Both the position numbers and the translations under genes were made by a program. This document shows positions 55,560 through 64,000 of a stretch of 64,000 nucleotides of DNA, piece after piece; position 1 is the stretch's first letter; each line of letters begins with the position of its first letter. The notes below the pieces were generated by a model. The model was not told where the DNA came from and searched no databases. It saw nothing but the letters and a program-made list of their open reading frames with translations. The stretch is from Antarcticimicrobium sediminis (lineage in GTDB: Bacteria; Pseudomonadota; Alphaproteobacteria; Rhodobacterales; Rhodobacteraceae). The DNA lies in the NCBI RefSeq assembly GCF_004348975.1, contig NZ_SMFP01000008.1:82080-146079 (forward strand), given 5' to 3'.

Positions 55560-55954
55560 AAACGCTCCTTGTTTCAGCGGTTGCGCTGATTGACGTCGAT
55601 GGCCGGGTGCTGCTGGCGCAGCGCCCGGAGGGCAAGTCCTTGGCCGGTTTGTGGGAGTTTCCCGGCGGCAAGGTCGAACCCGGCGAAACCCCGGAGGCCG
55701 CCTTGATTCGCGAGCTGGACGAGGAGTTGGGGATCAACACCTGGTCCTCGTGCTTGGCGCCGCTGACCTTTGCGAGCCATAGCTATGAGGATTTCCATCT
55801 GTTGATGCCGCTCTACGCCTGCCGCAAGTGGGAGGGGCAGCCGCAGGGCTGCGAAGGTCAGCGTTTGAAATGGGTTCGCGCCGCCGATTTGCGCGACTAT
55901 CCGATGCCGCCAGCGGACCTGCCACTGATCCCGATTTTGCGTGATTGGCTCTGA
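55556..55954 (+). CDS. mutT: 8-oxo-dGTP diphosphatase MutT
   Basis: 132 residues. The Nudix box GX5EX7REUXEEXGU is complete in GKVEPGETPEAALIRELDEELGI. It hydrolyses oxidised dGTP and prevents A:T to C:G mutations. The start is the GTG in the GTGA overlap with argJ. The opening VSAVALIDVDGRVLLAQRPEGK and C-terminal FEW-equivalent LKWVRAADLRDYPMPPADLPLI are typical of MutT. Confidence 0.95.
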   Translation: MKTLLVSAVALIDVDGRVLLAQRPEGKSLAGLWEFPGGKVEPGETPEAALIRELDEELGINTWSSCLAPLTFASHSYEDFHLLMPLYACRKWEGQPQGCEGQRLKWVRAADLRDYPMPPADLPLIPILRDWL

Positions 55955-56136
55955 TCCGGGCCGAAATTTACCGAAATGCCCACGGAATCTCACTTATTTT
56001 GACGTCGATGCACAAAAAAACACCATATTTTGTTGGTCCACACGGTCAATTGGCGAAACTTTGGGCGTTCTGTGTATAGGTAGATTCGTTAACCCGATGT
56101 ATGATGAAGCCTCAGCGTGTATGAGGAGGATCTGAC

Positions 56137-56271
56137 ATGCTCCGGACCATCACAGTTGGAAGTTATGTATCGGTACAAGGCGTGTTTGTCCGATCATTGC
56201 CCAACGGCAAAATTGTCGTCCGGGTTGGTCGCAGTATTTATGAGGGCACGCCCGTCAAGACCGCGGCTTAG
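56137..56271 (+). CDS. Small protein, 44 residues, function unknown
   Basis: This reading frame encodes MLRTITVGSYVSVQGVFV at its start and ends PVKTAA. A near-perfect ribosome site, GAGGAGGATCTGAC, lies before the ATG and a bidirectional terminator follows. The composition (beta-prone, basic, no membrane segment) is that of a folded small protein, not of noise. Its position between mutT and infB in a low-GC region with its own upstream stretch suggests independent expression. I do not recognise the family. Confidence 0.7.
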   Translation: MLRTITVGSYVSVQGVFVRSLPNGKIVVRVGRSIYEGTPVKTAA

Positions 56272-56292
56272 TGACCGTGCCCCATAGAACGT

Positions 56293-56326
56293 AAAAAAGG
56301 GACGACGCAATGCGCCGTCCCTTTTC
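56293..56326. terminator. Bidirectional intrinsic terminator between the 44-codon gene and infB
   Basis: AAAAAAGGGACGACGC and GCGCCGTCCCTTTT form a 14-base stem with one mismatch and an AAT loop. T-runs follow on both strands, so it can end the plus-strand small gene and the minus-strand infB operon. Confidence 0.9.
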
Positions 56327-56348
56327 TGTTTCTGCAAGCTTGCGCGGA

Positions 56349-58838
56349 TCACTCCAGCGTGCGGGTCACTTCTTCGCGCTCGAAGATCTCGATCACATCG
56401 GCGGGACGGATATCGTCGTAGCTTTCGAACGCCATGCCGCATTCCTGACCGGACTGCACCTCGGCAACCTCGTCCTTGAAGCGTTTCAGCGTCTTCAGCG
56501 TGCCTTCGTGGATCACCACGTTGTCGCGCAGCAGGCGCACACCGGCCGAGCGGCGGGCGATGCCTTCGGTGACCAGACAACCAGCCACTTTGCCAACGCC
56601 GGTAACTTTGAACACTTCCTTGATCTCGGCATAGCCGATGAACTTCTCGCGAACCTCGGCCGACAGCAGGCCAGAAGCCGCCGCTTTCACATCGTCCACA
56701 AGATCATAGATCACCGAATAATACCGGATCTCCACGCCTTTTTGGTTGGCCGAGTTCCGCGCCGGTGCATTTGCCCGCACGTTGAAGCCGATCACCGGCG
56801 CCCCCGAGGCTTCGGCAAGGCCGATATCGCTCTCGGTGATGGCGCCGACGCCCGAATGCAGTACGCGCACACGCACCTCGTCGTTGCCGACTTTTTCCAG
56901 CGCCTGAACGATGGCCTCGGCAGAGCCCTGCACGTCGGCCTTCACCAGAATGGGCAGCTCGGCCACGTTCTGATCGTCCTTGGCCTTTTGCATCAGCTGT
57001 TCCAGCGTCGTGGCCGCACCTGCAACCGCGCGCTTTTCCTTGGCCTTTTCCTGGCGATATTCGGCGATTTCACGCGCCTGCGCCTCGGTGTCGACAACGT
57101 TCAACACGTCGCCGGCCTCTGGCGTGCCATTCAGGCCCAGAACCTCGACCGGAACCGACGGACCAGCTTCTTTGACGCGCTCGCCCTTGTCGTTCTCCAT
57201 CGCACGGACCTTGCCCCATTGTTCGCCGACGACAAAGATGTCGCCCTGGCGCAGGGTGCCGTGTTGAATCAGAACCGTGGCCACGGGCCCGCGGCCCACA
57301 TCCAGCTTGGCCTCGATCACGGCACCTTGGGCCGCGCGATCCGGGTTGACCTTGAGCTCAAGGATCTCAGCCTGCAGCGCGATCGCTTCAAGCAGCTCAT
57401 CCAGACCCTGGCCAGTCTTCGCAGAAACTTCGACATCCTGAACTTCGCCGGACATCTTTTCGACGAGCACTTCATACTGAAGCAACTGGGCCCGTACCTT
57501 GTCAGGATCGGCGGCAGGTTTGTCGACCTTGTTGATCGCAACGATCATCGGAACACCGGCCGCCTTGGCGTGATTGATCGCCTCGATGGTCTGCGGCATC
57601 ACCGAGTCGTCGGCAGCCACCACCAGAATGACGATATCCGTCACCTGCGCCCCGCGCGAGCGCATCGAGGTAAAGGCGGCGTGACCCGGCGTATCGAGGA
57701 AGGTCAGCTTTGCGCCGTCCTTGGTCTGCACCTGATAGGCGCCGATATGTTGGGTGATCCCGCCAGCTTCTCCGCTGGTCACGCTGGTGTCGCGGATGGC
57801 GTCCAGCAGCGAGGTCTTGCCGTGGTCCACGTGGCCCATGATGGTGATGACCGGCGGACGCGATTTCAGATCGTCGGGGTTTTCCTCGACCTCTTTGATC
57901 ACGGATTCGACATCGGCATCGGAAACACGCACGACCCGGTGGCCGAATTCCTCGATGATCAATTCGGCGGTGTCGGCATCGATGGTCTGATTCTGCGTGA
58001 CCATCATGCCCATGTTCATCAGCGATTTCACCACGTCAGAGACACGTTCCGCCATCCGGTTGGCCAATTCGCTGACCACGATGGTTTCGGGTAACTGTAC
58101 GCCACGGACAACCTTTTCACGCTCAACATTGCCGCCCATGGCTTTTTGCCGGGCGCGCTCTTGCTTGCGTTTCATGGCGGCCATCGACCGTTGCCGACCG
58201 CCTTCGCCACCGGTCAGTGCCTGGTTCAGCGTCAATTTGCCGGCACGGCGGCCGCCATCGTCGCGAGTCTTGTTGCGCGGGGTGCGTGCAGGTTGTTCCC
58301 GCTCGCGTTCCACCTTGCGCGGTGTCTGCGTTGCCGCCGGTTTGCCACGAGACGGCTCTGCCGCTGCGGTCGGTTCGGTCGGCGCGGCGGCAGCCTGCTT
58401 GGCCGCATCTTCGGCCTCGCGCCGCTTGCGTTCTTCTTCTTCGGCCTTTTCACGGGCGCGCTCTTCGGCCTCGCGCTGTTCGCGCTCCTTGGCCTCGGCT
58501 TCGGCCCGGCGGCGTTCGCGGTCTTCGGCACGCTTGCGCTCGTCTTCCTCGCGCTGGAGCGCTTCACCGGCTTCGCGGGCCTTGGCGGCCTGCAGAGCCT
58601 TCAGACGACGCTCCATCTCGGCATCGGTGATTCCTGCGGGGCGGCGCGACGGAACGCCGATCTTGGCAGAGCCAAGCCCAGTCGATTTGGTCCCACCCGG
58701 CTTGGGCACGACAACGCGCTTCCGTTTGGTTTCCACCACGACATTCTTTGTCCGCCCATGGCTGAAACTTTGTTTCACGTTCCCCGAGCGGGGACCCCCA
58801 TGCAGACCCAAAGTCTTTTTGCCGTCACTATCGCTCAT
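56349..58838 (-). CDS. infB: Translation initiation factor IF-2
   Basis: 829 residues. The N-terminal third is a charged Glu/Arg/Lys/Ala-rich helix region, then the G domain with [18 protein letters not shown] and NKVDKP, followed by the IF2 domains II, III and C2. It brings initiator tRNA to the ribosome. I start it at the ATG at 58838, giving [12 protein letters not shown]; an in-frame TTG at 58847 would add three residues but places the ribosome site too close. It follows the ylxR-L7Ae gene by 5 bases. Confidence 0.98.
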   Translation of the reverse strand: MSDSDGKKTLGLHGGPRSGNVKQSFSHGRTKNVVVETKRKRVVVPKPGGTKSTGLGSAKIGVPSRRPAGITDAEMERRLKALQAAKAREAGEALQREEDERKRAEDRERRRAEAEAKEREQREAEERAREKAEEEERKRREAEDAAKQAAAAPTEPTAAAEPSRGKPAATQTPRKVEREREQPARTPRNKTRDDGGRRAGKLTLNQALTGGEGGRQRSMAAMKRKQERARQKAMGGNVEREKVVRGVQLPETIVVSELANRMAERVSDVVKSLMNMGMMVTQNQTIDADTAELIIEEFGHRVVRVSDADVESVIKEVEENPDDLKSRPPVITIMGHVDHGKTSLLDAIRDTSVTSGEAGGITQHIGAYQVQTKDGAKLTFLDTPGHAAFTSMRSRGAQVTDIVILVVAADDSVMPQTIEAINHAKAAGVPMIVAINKVDKPAADPDKVRAQLLQYEVLVEKMSGEVQDVEVSAKTGQGLDELLEAIALQAEILELKVNPDRAAQGAVIEAKLDVGRGPVATVLIQHGTLRQGDIFVVGEQWGKVRAMENDKGERVKEAGPSVPVEVLGLNGTPEAGDVLNVVDTEAQAREIAEYRQEKAKEKRAVAGAATTLEQLMQKAKDDQNVAELPILVKADVQGSAEAIVQALEKVGNDEVRVRVLHSGVGAITESDIGLAEASGAPVIGFNVRANAPARNSANQKGVEIRYYSVIYDLVDDVKAAASGLLSAEVREKFIGYAEIKEVFKVTGVGKVAGCLVTEGIARRSAGVRLLRDNVVIHEGTLKTLKRFKDEVAEVQSGQECGMAFESYDDIRPADVIEIFEREEVTRTLE

Positions 58839-58843
58839 AAAGC

Positions 58844-59467
58844 TCAATTTCCTTCCCGATGGCCGTTGCCATCGTTCGATTCACGCACTCCGCGCAAGCG
58901 TTGGGCTTCCTCTACAACACGTTTGCTGAGTCCACCAGAGGCGAGCGCCGCATGTACCACAGTTTCGCGGCCAAAGGCCATGCCCAGTTCATCCGTTGTC
59001 AGCCATCCAATATAGCTGCCAAAATGCGGTGTACTAAGTTTCGATTTACCCCGGCCCGATCCGTCGACTGCCTGTATCAGAATTTTGGCGTCTTCCCTGT
59101 CGAGCCAGGCTTTCACTTTTTCATATCCGGAGACCGCAGCGCCGGATTTGCGCGCCAGGCTGATCAGATCAACCACCCGGCGGGCCAACATCCGTTCCAC
59201 GGTATTGACCAGATCCGGCGGCGTTTTCACCGGTTGCTTCAGCGCACGGGCAAACAGGTTCTTGTCCTCTGCCCGCTGCAACGCCGCGCGGTCCGCGGCA
59301 ACATACACACCATGGCCTGGCAGCTTGCCCAGTATATCGGGCACCACCATGCCGTCGGGGCCGGCTACGAACCGGATCAGGCCGCCCTTGGGCTGCGTCT
59401 CGCCCGTGGCGATACACTTCCGTTCGGGACCGTCCTGCCGGTCTTTCGAGGCGCCACCGCGACTCAT
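58844..59467 (-). CDS. YlxR/RnpM-like RNA-binding protein fused to an L7Ae-like domain
   Basis: 207 residues. The N-terminal YlxR (DUF448) domain has [19 protein letters not shown] and [17 protein letters not shown], and its C-terminal half is an L7Ae/L30e-like domain ([37 protein letters not shown]). YlxR homologues bind RNA (RnpM modulates RNase P). The two-domain form is typical of Alphaproteobacteria. It lies between nusA and infB, so it belongs to the transcription/translation operon. Confidence 0.92.
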   Translation of the reverse strand: MSRGGASKDRQDGPERKCIATGETQPKGGLIRFVAGPDGMVVPDILGKLPGHGVYVAADRAALQRAEDKNLFARALKQPVKTPPDLVNTVERMLARRVVDLISLARKSGAAVSGYEKVKAWLDREDAKILIQAVDGSGRGKSKLSTPHFGSYIGWLTTDELGMAFGRETVVHAALASGGLSKRVVEEAQRLRGVRESNDGNGHREGN

Positions 59468-59490
59468 GTCGAACCCCCCGGGGCCTGCAT

Positions 59491-61125
59491 TCAGGCCCCG
59501 GCCTCCTCGTTTGTTTCGTCGATTTCGTCTTCGCCTTCGGCGTCGTCCTCTGTTCCGGCGTCAAGTTCGGCGGGATCAACCCAGCCAAGCTGAATGCGCG
59601 CGGTCATGACCAGGGTCTGTGCCTCTTCCAGCGTCATGTCGAAGGGTTCGAGGATACCGTCATCCTTGACCCGTTCGCCATCGACCGTGGTCCAGCCGCC
59701 GGCCAGCTCCCAGTCGGCGCAGGTGGCGAAATCTTCCAGCGTGCGGACGTCGTCCTTGGCCAGCGCCTCGATCATCTGGGGTGTCAGGCCTTCGAAATCA
59801 ATCAGGCTGTCCTCGACACCCAGCGCGCGGGCGTTGTCGAGCGCCGCCTTGGCCTGGGCTTCAAGGTAATCGCTGGCGCGGGCCTGCAGCTCTTCGGCGG
59901 TGCTTTCGTCGACACCGTCGATCACCAGCAGCTCGTCGCGATCGACATAAGCGACCTCTTCAAGGTTGGTGAACCCTTCCGAGACCAGAAGCTGGGCAAA
60001 GAATTCGTCCAGATCGAGGGTTTCCATGAAGAGACCGGTGCGCGCTTCGAATTCCTTCTGGCGGCGCCCGCTTTCCTCTTCCTCGGTCATGATGTCGATA
60101 TCCAGCCCGGTCAGCTGCGATGCAAGCCGCACGTTCTGACCGCGCCGGCCGATGGCCAGGCTCAGCTGTTCCTCGGGAACCACGACCTCGATCTTGCCGG
60201 CTTCCTCGTCCAACACCACTTTCGACACTTCGGCCGGTTGCAGCGCGTTCACCAGGAAGGTCGGCATGTCTTCGGACCACGGGATGATGTCGATCTTTTC
60301 GCCTTGCAGTTCGTTCACCACGGCCTGCACACGGCTGCCGCGCATACCAACGCAGGCGCCGACCGGGTCGATCGAGCCGTCATAGGAAATCACGGCGATC
60401 TTGGCGCGGCTGCCCGGGTCGCGGGCCACGGCCTTGATCTCGATGATGTTGTCGTAGATCTCCGGAACTTCCATCTTGAACAGCTCGGCCATGAATTCCG
60501 GTGCGGTACGGCTGAGGAAGATCTGGGGCCCGCGCGGTTCGCGGCGCACATCCTTGATATAGCAGCGGATGCGATCGTTCGGACGATAGCTTTCGCGGCC
60601 GATCTTTTCGTTGCGACGCAGGATCGCTTCGCCCGAGCCGACATCGACGATGACGTTGCCGTATTCTTCGCGCTTGACGACGCCGTTGATGATGGTGCCG
60701 GCGCGGTCCTTGAATTCTTCGTATTGACGATCCCGCTCGGCTTCGCGAACCTTTTGCAAGATCACCTGCTTGGCCGATTGCGCCGCGATGCGGCCCATTT
60801 CGACCGGCGGAACCTCTTCGACGAACTCATCGCCCACTTTGGGCTCGGCCATGTATTGCTTGGCCTGCTGGACCGTGAATTCCGACTGGTAATTCTCCAG
60901 ATCGTCATCCTCGACCACGGTGCGCACCCGGGTAAAGGTGGCCTTGCCGGTCTTGCGGTCGATGTGGACACGGATGTCCATCTCGGCGCCATAGCGGCTT
61001 TTCGCGGCACGTGAGAGGCTCTCTTCCATGGCCTCGACCACGAGGCCGGGTTCAATCATCTTTTCGCGGGCCACTGCCTCGGCGGTCTGCAAAAGCTCAA
61101 GCTGGTTTGCGGAAGTGATAGCCAT
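59491..61125 (-). CDS. nusA: Transcription termination/antitermination factor NusA
   Basis: 544 residues. The N-terminal RNAP-binding domain, the S1 domain (about 135-200; GTIINGVVKREEYGNVIVDVGSG) and two KH domains (VISYDGSIDPVGACVGMRGSRVQAV, LSLAIGRRGQNVRLASQLTG) are intact; a C-terminal acidic extension contains a helix-hairpin-helix-like repeat (LLVIDGVDESTAEELQ). The ATG at 61125 overlaps the rimP stop by one base (TGATG) and has GAGGAGG upstream. Confidence 0.98.
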   Translation of the reverse strand: MAITSANQLELLQTAEAVAREKMIEPGLVVEAMEESLSRAAKSRYGAEMDIRVHIDRKTGKATFTRVRTVVEDDDLENYQSEFTVQQAKQYMAEPKVGDEFVEEVPPVEMGRIAAQSAKQVILQKVREAERDRQYEEFKDRAGTIINGVVKREEYGNVIVDVGSGEAILRRNEKIGRESYRPNDRIRCYIKDVRREPRGPQIFLSRTAPEFMAELFKMEVPEIYDNIIEIKAVARDPGSRAKIAVISYDGSIDPVGACVGMRGSRVQAVVNELQGEKIDIIPWSEDMPTFLVNALQPAEVSKVVLDEEAGKIEVVVPEEQLSLAIGRRGQNVRLASQLTGLDIDIMTEEEESGRRQKEFEARTGLFMETLDLDEFFAQLLVSEGFTNLEEVAYVDRDELLVIDGVDESTAEELQARASDYLEAQAKAALDNARALGVEDSLIDFEGLTPQMIEALAKDDVRTLEDFATCADWELAGGWTTVDGERVKDDGILEPFDMTLEEAQTLVMTARIQLGWVDPAELDAGTEDDAEGEDEIDETNEEAGA

Positions 61126-61715
61126 CACATGTCCTCCTCAACGGACCCTTCGGTCTCTATTTCGTCAAACTTGTCTTCGTTCAGGGTGCCGGCCGCCTTG
61201 CGTTGGCGCAGCATCTCCTTGATCAGGTCTTCGGTCAGCACCAACTTGGCATCGCTCAGCCAGTCGAAATCAAGGCCGATGGTGACCTCTTCGCCGTCCT
61301 TGTCGATATTGATCAGCACCTCGTTGCCTTCAAGTCCGGCCAGCATGCCCTTGAAGCGGCGGCGGCCCTCAATCAGCTCGGTGGTTTCGATCTTGGCCTC
61401 ATACCCCTCAAAGGTGTCGAAATCCTTTGGCCGGGTCAGGGGGCGGTCGATGCCGGGGCTGGAAACCTCAAGCGTATAGGTGTCAAGGATCGGGTCCTCG
61501 ACATCCAGAACCGCACTGACCGCATGGGAGATCGCGGCGCAGTCATCCACCTCGATGCCGCCGCTTTCCTTGTCGGCCATCACCTGCAAGACGGTGGACT
61601 TGCCCGACATCAGGCGCACGCGCACCAATTCGAACCCAAGATCCTCGATCACGGGGGTGATGATCTCGGCAAGACGCCGGTCAATCGCAGCTTTTGCTAT
61701 CAGGTCGTTGTTCAT
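61125..61715 (-). CDS. rimP: Ribosome maturation factor RimP
   Basis: 196 residues. The N-terminal domain ([30 protein letters not shown]) and the C-terminal domain with [17 protein letters not shown] are family hallmarks. It helps 30S subunit assembly. It is the first gene of the rimP-nusA-ylxR-infB operon. I chose the ATG at 61715; an ATG at 61754 would run through the terminator-like hairpin described in its leader. Confidence 0.95.
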   Translation of the reverse strand: MNNDLIAKAAIDRRLAEIITPVIEDLGFELVRVRLMSGKSTVLQVMADKESGGIEVDDCAAISHAVSAVLDVEDPILDTYTLEVSSPGIDRPLTRPKDFDTFEGYEAKIETTELIEGRRRFKGMLAGLEGNEVLINIDKDGEEVTIGLDFDWLSDAKLVLTEDLIKEMLRQRKAAGTLNEDKFDEIETEGSVEEDM

Positions 61716-61728
61716 ATCGTCCAAACAC

Positions 61729-61751
61729 AAAAAAACGGGCACACGGCCCGT
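61729..61751 (-). promoter_or_regulatory. Attenuator-like terminator in the rimP-nusA leader
   Basis: On the minus strand ACGGGC and GCCCGT form a six-base GC stem with a five-base loop, followed by seven T residues. It lies between the promoter at 61807-61835 and the rimP start at 61715, so it would stop transcription before the operon unless it is read through. It may also end readthrough from the gene at 61866. Confidence 0.7.
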
Positions 61752-61806
61752 CATAAATCATCCGGAGGAGCCCCAGGCCAGAGCCTGACGCGCCGCTGTT
61801 GAGGGC

Positions 61807-61835
61807 CATATACGACGTAGGACTTGAGTCTTCAA
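61807..61835 (-). promoter_or_regulatory. Promoter of the rimP-nusA-infB operon
   Basis: On the minus strand TTGAAG (61835-61830) and TATATG (61812-61807) are 17 bases apart. The transcript would start near 61800 and have a leader of about 85 bases before rimP. Confidence 0.65.
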
Positions 61836-61865
61836 CCCCTTGCGTGGGCGCGTTCGGATTTACCG

Positions 61866-62702
61866 CTACCCGATCCACCAGCGCTCGGCGATTCGCCCAT
61901 CATCAAGCGCGGCACGGGTGCCGATCTTGGACGGCACGCCAACGCCCCGGCGGGCGGCGAGCGCCATGTTTTCGGCCGAAGGGTGATAGCGGAACGCACC
62001 GCGCTCCAGCAGCCCCTCGGGCTGTGGCAGGGCGGCGATATCGACGAACCCGTCGCGCAGGGCTTCGGCGCGCACGGTCGCGTCGGGGATCACGATGATT
62101 TCAATGCTGTCGGCCCAGCCGGCCTGACCTTGCTTGTAATGGTCCGCGACCTTGCTGGCGCGGAAATGGCGGCTGTCGCGGGCGCTGTCGGGGCGATAGG
62201 CACCGGTGCCCATGGCCTCACCGGGCGTCCTGTCGATCCGGCCCGCCGCGGCGATCACACGTTCGGGGGCCGCCAGATGATAGGGCAGATCGGGGTCGCC
62301 GGTGGCCAGTTCCAACAACAGCGTGCGGGGGCGTTCGGCCTCCACCCGGATCAGGCCGGGAACCTCCCACGCCCGGACCGAGGCCAGCGCATCAGTGATG
62401 CCAAGCGCTGTGCCGTCATGAAACACCACCCCGTCGCGCAGCTCGAATCGCCACTGGCGTGCATCGGCGCTGCCGGTCCAACCTGTCGCCAGCTCCGGGC
62501 GCAGCACCCCGTCGGGGCCGATCTCGGTCAAGCCGTCGAACACGGCGCCGCGGGCCACCTGCTCAAGGCTGCCGTCGCGCGGCACCGCTAGCCGCAGCCG
62601 TCCACCCGGACGCGGCGCGGCATCCAGCGAGACGCCGGTCGCCGCCAGCAGTGCCGCCGCGGCACCCGAGGTAAACAGCGCGCGTCGGTCCAACCGGGTC
62701 AT
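61866..62702 (-). CDS. Short SBP_bac_5-type solute-binding protein
   Basis: 278 residues. An RR-type signal (MTRLDRRALFTSGAAAALLAATG) precedes a region like the start of peptide-binding proteins (DppA/OppA): GAVFDGLTEIGPDGVLRPELATGW, WRFELRDGVVFHDGTALGITDA and GTGAYRPDSARD. Full-length family members have about 500-550 residues; this one stops after about half. It has no transporter genes nearby. It overlaps the proline iminopeptidase gene by four bases, so peptide binding in the envelope coupled with peptide use is possible, as inference. Confidence 0.8.
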   Translation of the reverse strand: MTRLDRRALFTSGAAAALLAATGVSLDAAPRPGGRLRLAVPRDGSLEQVARGAVFDGLTEIGPDGVLRPELATGWTGSADARQWRFELRDGVVFHDGTALGITDALASVRAWEVPGLIRVEAERPRTLLLELATGDPDLPYHLAAPERVIAAAGRIDRTPGEAMGTGAYRPDSARDSRHFRASKVADHYKQGQAGWADSIEIIVIPDATVRAEALRDGFVDIAALPQPEGLLERGAFRYHPSAENMALAARRGVGVPSKIGTRAALDDGRIAERWWIG

Positions 62703-63676
62703 GCCGCAGCCTTTGCGATGTGGTTCATCACCCGCACCAGTTCGGCGGTGATTCCCGGTTCGGACAGCGCATGGCCCGCATTGCGCACCATCGTCAGCTC
62801 TGCCATCGGCCAGAGTTCGCTCAGCTTCCACGCGGCGCTGGGGGGGCAGATCATGTCATAGCGGCCTTGGACGATCACGCCGGGAATGTGCGAAATCCGG
62901 CCCATATTGGCCAGAATCTGCCCGTCGAATTCCAGAAAGCCGGCATTGACGAAATAATGATTCTCCAACCGGGCAAAGGCGTGGGCGTAATGGCCGGGGC
63001 TTTCGCCCGAATGGCCGTTGGACAGGATCGAGGCCAGCGCATTTTCCCAAGCCGACCAAGCGCGGGCATATTTCGTCTCTTCCGCCAGATCCCCGGAAAA
63101 CAGCCGTTTGTTGTACGCTTTGATCAGGTCACCGCGTTCGTTCTCTGGGATCGGCGCCACGAAGCGCGCCCATGTTTCCGGCCAGAACCGACCGGCGCCG
63201 CCGCCATAGAACCAGTCCAGCTCGGCCTGGGTCATCAGGAACACGCCGCGCAGCACCAGTTGTGTCACCCGGTCGGGATGGGTCTGGGCATAGATCAACG
63301 CCAGCGTCGCGCCCCAGCTTCCGCCAAAGACGATCCAGTCGTCGATTCCCAACAGCCGCCGGATCCGCTCGATATCGGCGACCAGATGCCAAGTGGTATT
63401 GTCGGTGACCGAGGCATGCGGTTGCGAGCGTCCGCAGCCGCGCTGATCAAACAGCACCACGCGATAGATGTTTGGGTCGAAAAAACGCCGCATGATCGGG
63501 CTGCTGCCGCCGCCCGGACCGCCATGCAGCACCACGACGGGGATGCCCTGAGGGTTGCCGCATTGCTCGACATAGATGCTGTGACCCTGCCCGACGTCGA
63601 CCATTCGCCGGTCGAATGGTTCGAAGGGCGGATGAAGATATTGCACCGCGCGCTTTTGATCGGGGGACTTGTCCAT
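62699..63676 (-). CDS. pip: Proline iminopeptidase
   Basis: 325 residues of the alpha/beta-hydrolase fold (peptidase S33). HGGPGGGSSPIMRRFFDP near 50, DQRGCGRSQPHA, the nucleophile elbow GGSWGATLAL and the C-terminal NAGHALSEPG with the catalytic histidine are diagnostic. It releases N-terminal proline from peptides. The ATG at 63676 was chosen over a longer frame that would cross the divergent ubiG promoter. Confidence 0.95.
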   Translation of the reverse strand: MDKSPDQKRAVQYLHPPFEPFDRRMVDVGQGHSIYVEQCGNPQGIPVVVLHGGPGGGSSPIMRRFFDPNIYRVVLFDQRGCGRSQPHASVTDNTTWHLVADIERIRRLLGIDDWIVFGGSWGATLALIYAQTHPDRVTQLVLRGVFLMTQAELDWFYGGGAGRFWPETWARFVAPIPENERGDLIKAYNKRLFSGDLAEETKYARAWSAWENALASILSNGHSGESPGHYAHAFARLENHYFVNAGFLEFDGQILANMGRISHIPGVIVQGRYDMICPPSAAWKLSELWPMAELTMVRNAGHALSEPGITAELVRVMNHIAKAAA

Positions 63677-63712
63677 TACTGACCTATATAACCTCTCAGG
63701 ATAAAAGAGCGA

Positions 63713-64000
63713 ATGGTGAACGGAATGCAAGTGTCTCAAACCACGGTTGACCCCTCGGAAATCGCAAAATTCGAGGCGATGGCCGCCGAATGGTGGGATC
63801 CCTCGGGCAAGTTCAAGCCTTTGCACATGCTCAATCCTTGTCGGCTGGACTATATAACCGGCCAGATCGCCGCCGAATTCGACCGCGACCTGTCAGCGCA
63901 ACGGCCCTTTGCCGGGCTGCGGCTGCTGGATATAGGCTGTGGTGGCGGGTTGCTGTCCGAACCGATGGCGCGGCTCGGGGCCGAGGTGGTGGGGGCGGAT
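63713..64000 (+). CDS. ubiG: Ubiquinone biosynthesis O-methyltransferase, N-terminal part
   Basis: The gene runs off the right edge; 96 codons are visible. The UbiG opening is clear: [23 protein letters not shown], then [15 protein letters not shown], and the SAM motif [20 protein letters not shown]. It methylates two hydroxyl groups in the ubiquinone pathway. The start is the ATG at 63713 or the in-frame ATG at 63725; neither ribosome site is decisive. Confidence 0.93.
   Translation, partial: MVNGMQVSQTTVDPSEIAKFEAMAAEWWDPSGKFKPLHMLNPCRLDYITGQIAAEFDRDLSAQRPFAGLRLLDIGCGGGLLSEPMARLGAEVVGAD

Noticed and set aside
56310-58094. 594-codon open frame opposite infB
   Set aside because: Shadow of infB; no ribosome site, and the start lies in the bidirectional terminator region.
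61755-61865. tRNA gene before rimP, as in E. coli metY-rimP
   Set aside because: No cloverleaf or TPsiC-like sequence was found on either strand; the region is explained by a promoter and leader.

Overview
The window is a high-GC, gene-dense chromosomal segment that looks alphaproteobacterial, most likely from the Rhodobacterales (Roseobacter or Rhodobacter relatives). The supporting evidence is a NavAb/NavSP-type sodium channel, the gene order rimP-nusA-ylxR/L7Ae-infB, a long-form HPF followed by ptsN, lptC-lptA-lptB behind kdsD, frequent GTG/TTG starts and many 1-4 bp ATGA/TGATG overlaps. Nearly all of it reads as core chromosome. I see no insertion sequences, phage genes, CRISPR arrays, tRNA or rRNA genes.

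Layout. 1-4.6 kb: end of an ABC exporter, RlmD-type rRNA methyltransferase, voltage-gated Na+ channel, and a cell-wall group (two L,D-transpeptidases around a CAP lipoprotein), then a 60-residue exported peptide with a strong terminator. 4.6-8.9 kb: ferrochelatase and a methyltransferase-like protein on the minus strand; comF, glutaredoxin, a Nit1-like amidase and a MarR regulator on the plus strand. 9-12.3 kb: thiBPQ thiamine ABC transporter behind a TPP riboswitch. 12.4-18.4 kb: aroC, HD hydrolase, AEC transporter, malonyl-CoA synthetase, DMT exporter, cobalamin adenosyltransferase. 18.5-26.1 kb: a polyamine locus (aminotransferase, GntR regulator, potFGHI-like ABC importer, FAD amine oxidase) with three copies of a TTGATCAA-like palindrome at its control points.

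26.2-33.4 kb: envelope biogenesis (UDP-glucose dehydrogenase, choline-kinase-like phosphotransferase, RNase D, kdsD, lptC, lptA, lptB), then HPF and PtsN. 33.4-42.9 kb: a surface-glycan locus with a tandem sulfotransferase-like protein, a GT14-type transferase, GT2 and GT4 transferases, kdsB, a CysQ-type PAP phosphatase and a lone ABC-2 permease. Sulfotransfer consumes PAPS and releases PAP, which CysQ-type enzymes hydrolyse, and KdsB makes CMP-Kdo, so the set is consistent with making and exporting a sulfated, Kdo-linked glycan. This is the most promising candidate for an incompletely described system.

42.9-50.5 kb: alkB, dnaK-dnaJ with a heat-shock-like promoter and a large intercistronic hairpin, radC, a phosphate-binding-protein/OmpA fusion and an uncharacterised exported protein. 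50.6-56.3 kb: secA, divergent parvulin isomerase-argJ-mutT, and a 44-codon gene with a near-perfect ribosome binding site. 56.3-61.9 kb: the rimP-nusA-ylxR-infB operon (minus), with a promoter and an attenuator-like terminator in its leader. 61.9-64 kb: a short solute-binding protein, proline iminopeptidase and the start of ubiG.

All calls are from reading the sequence and from knowledge of protein families; no database search was run.
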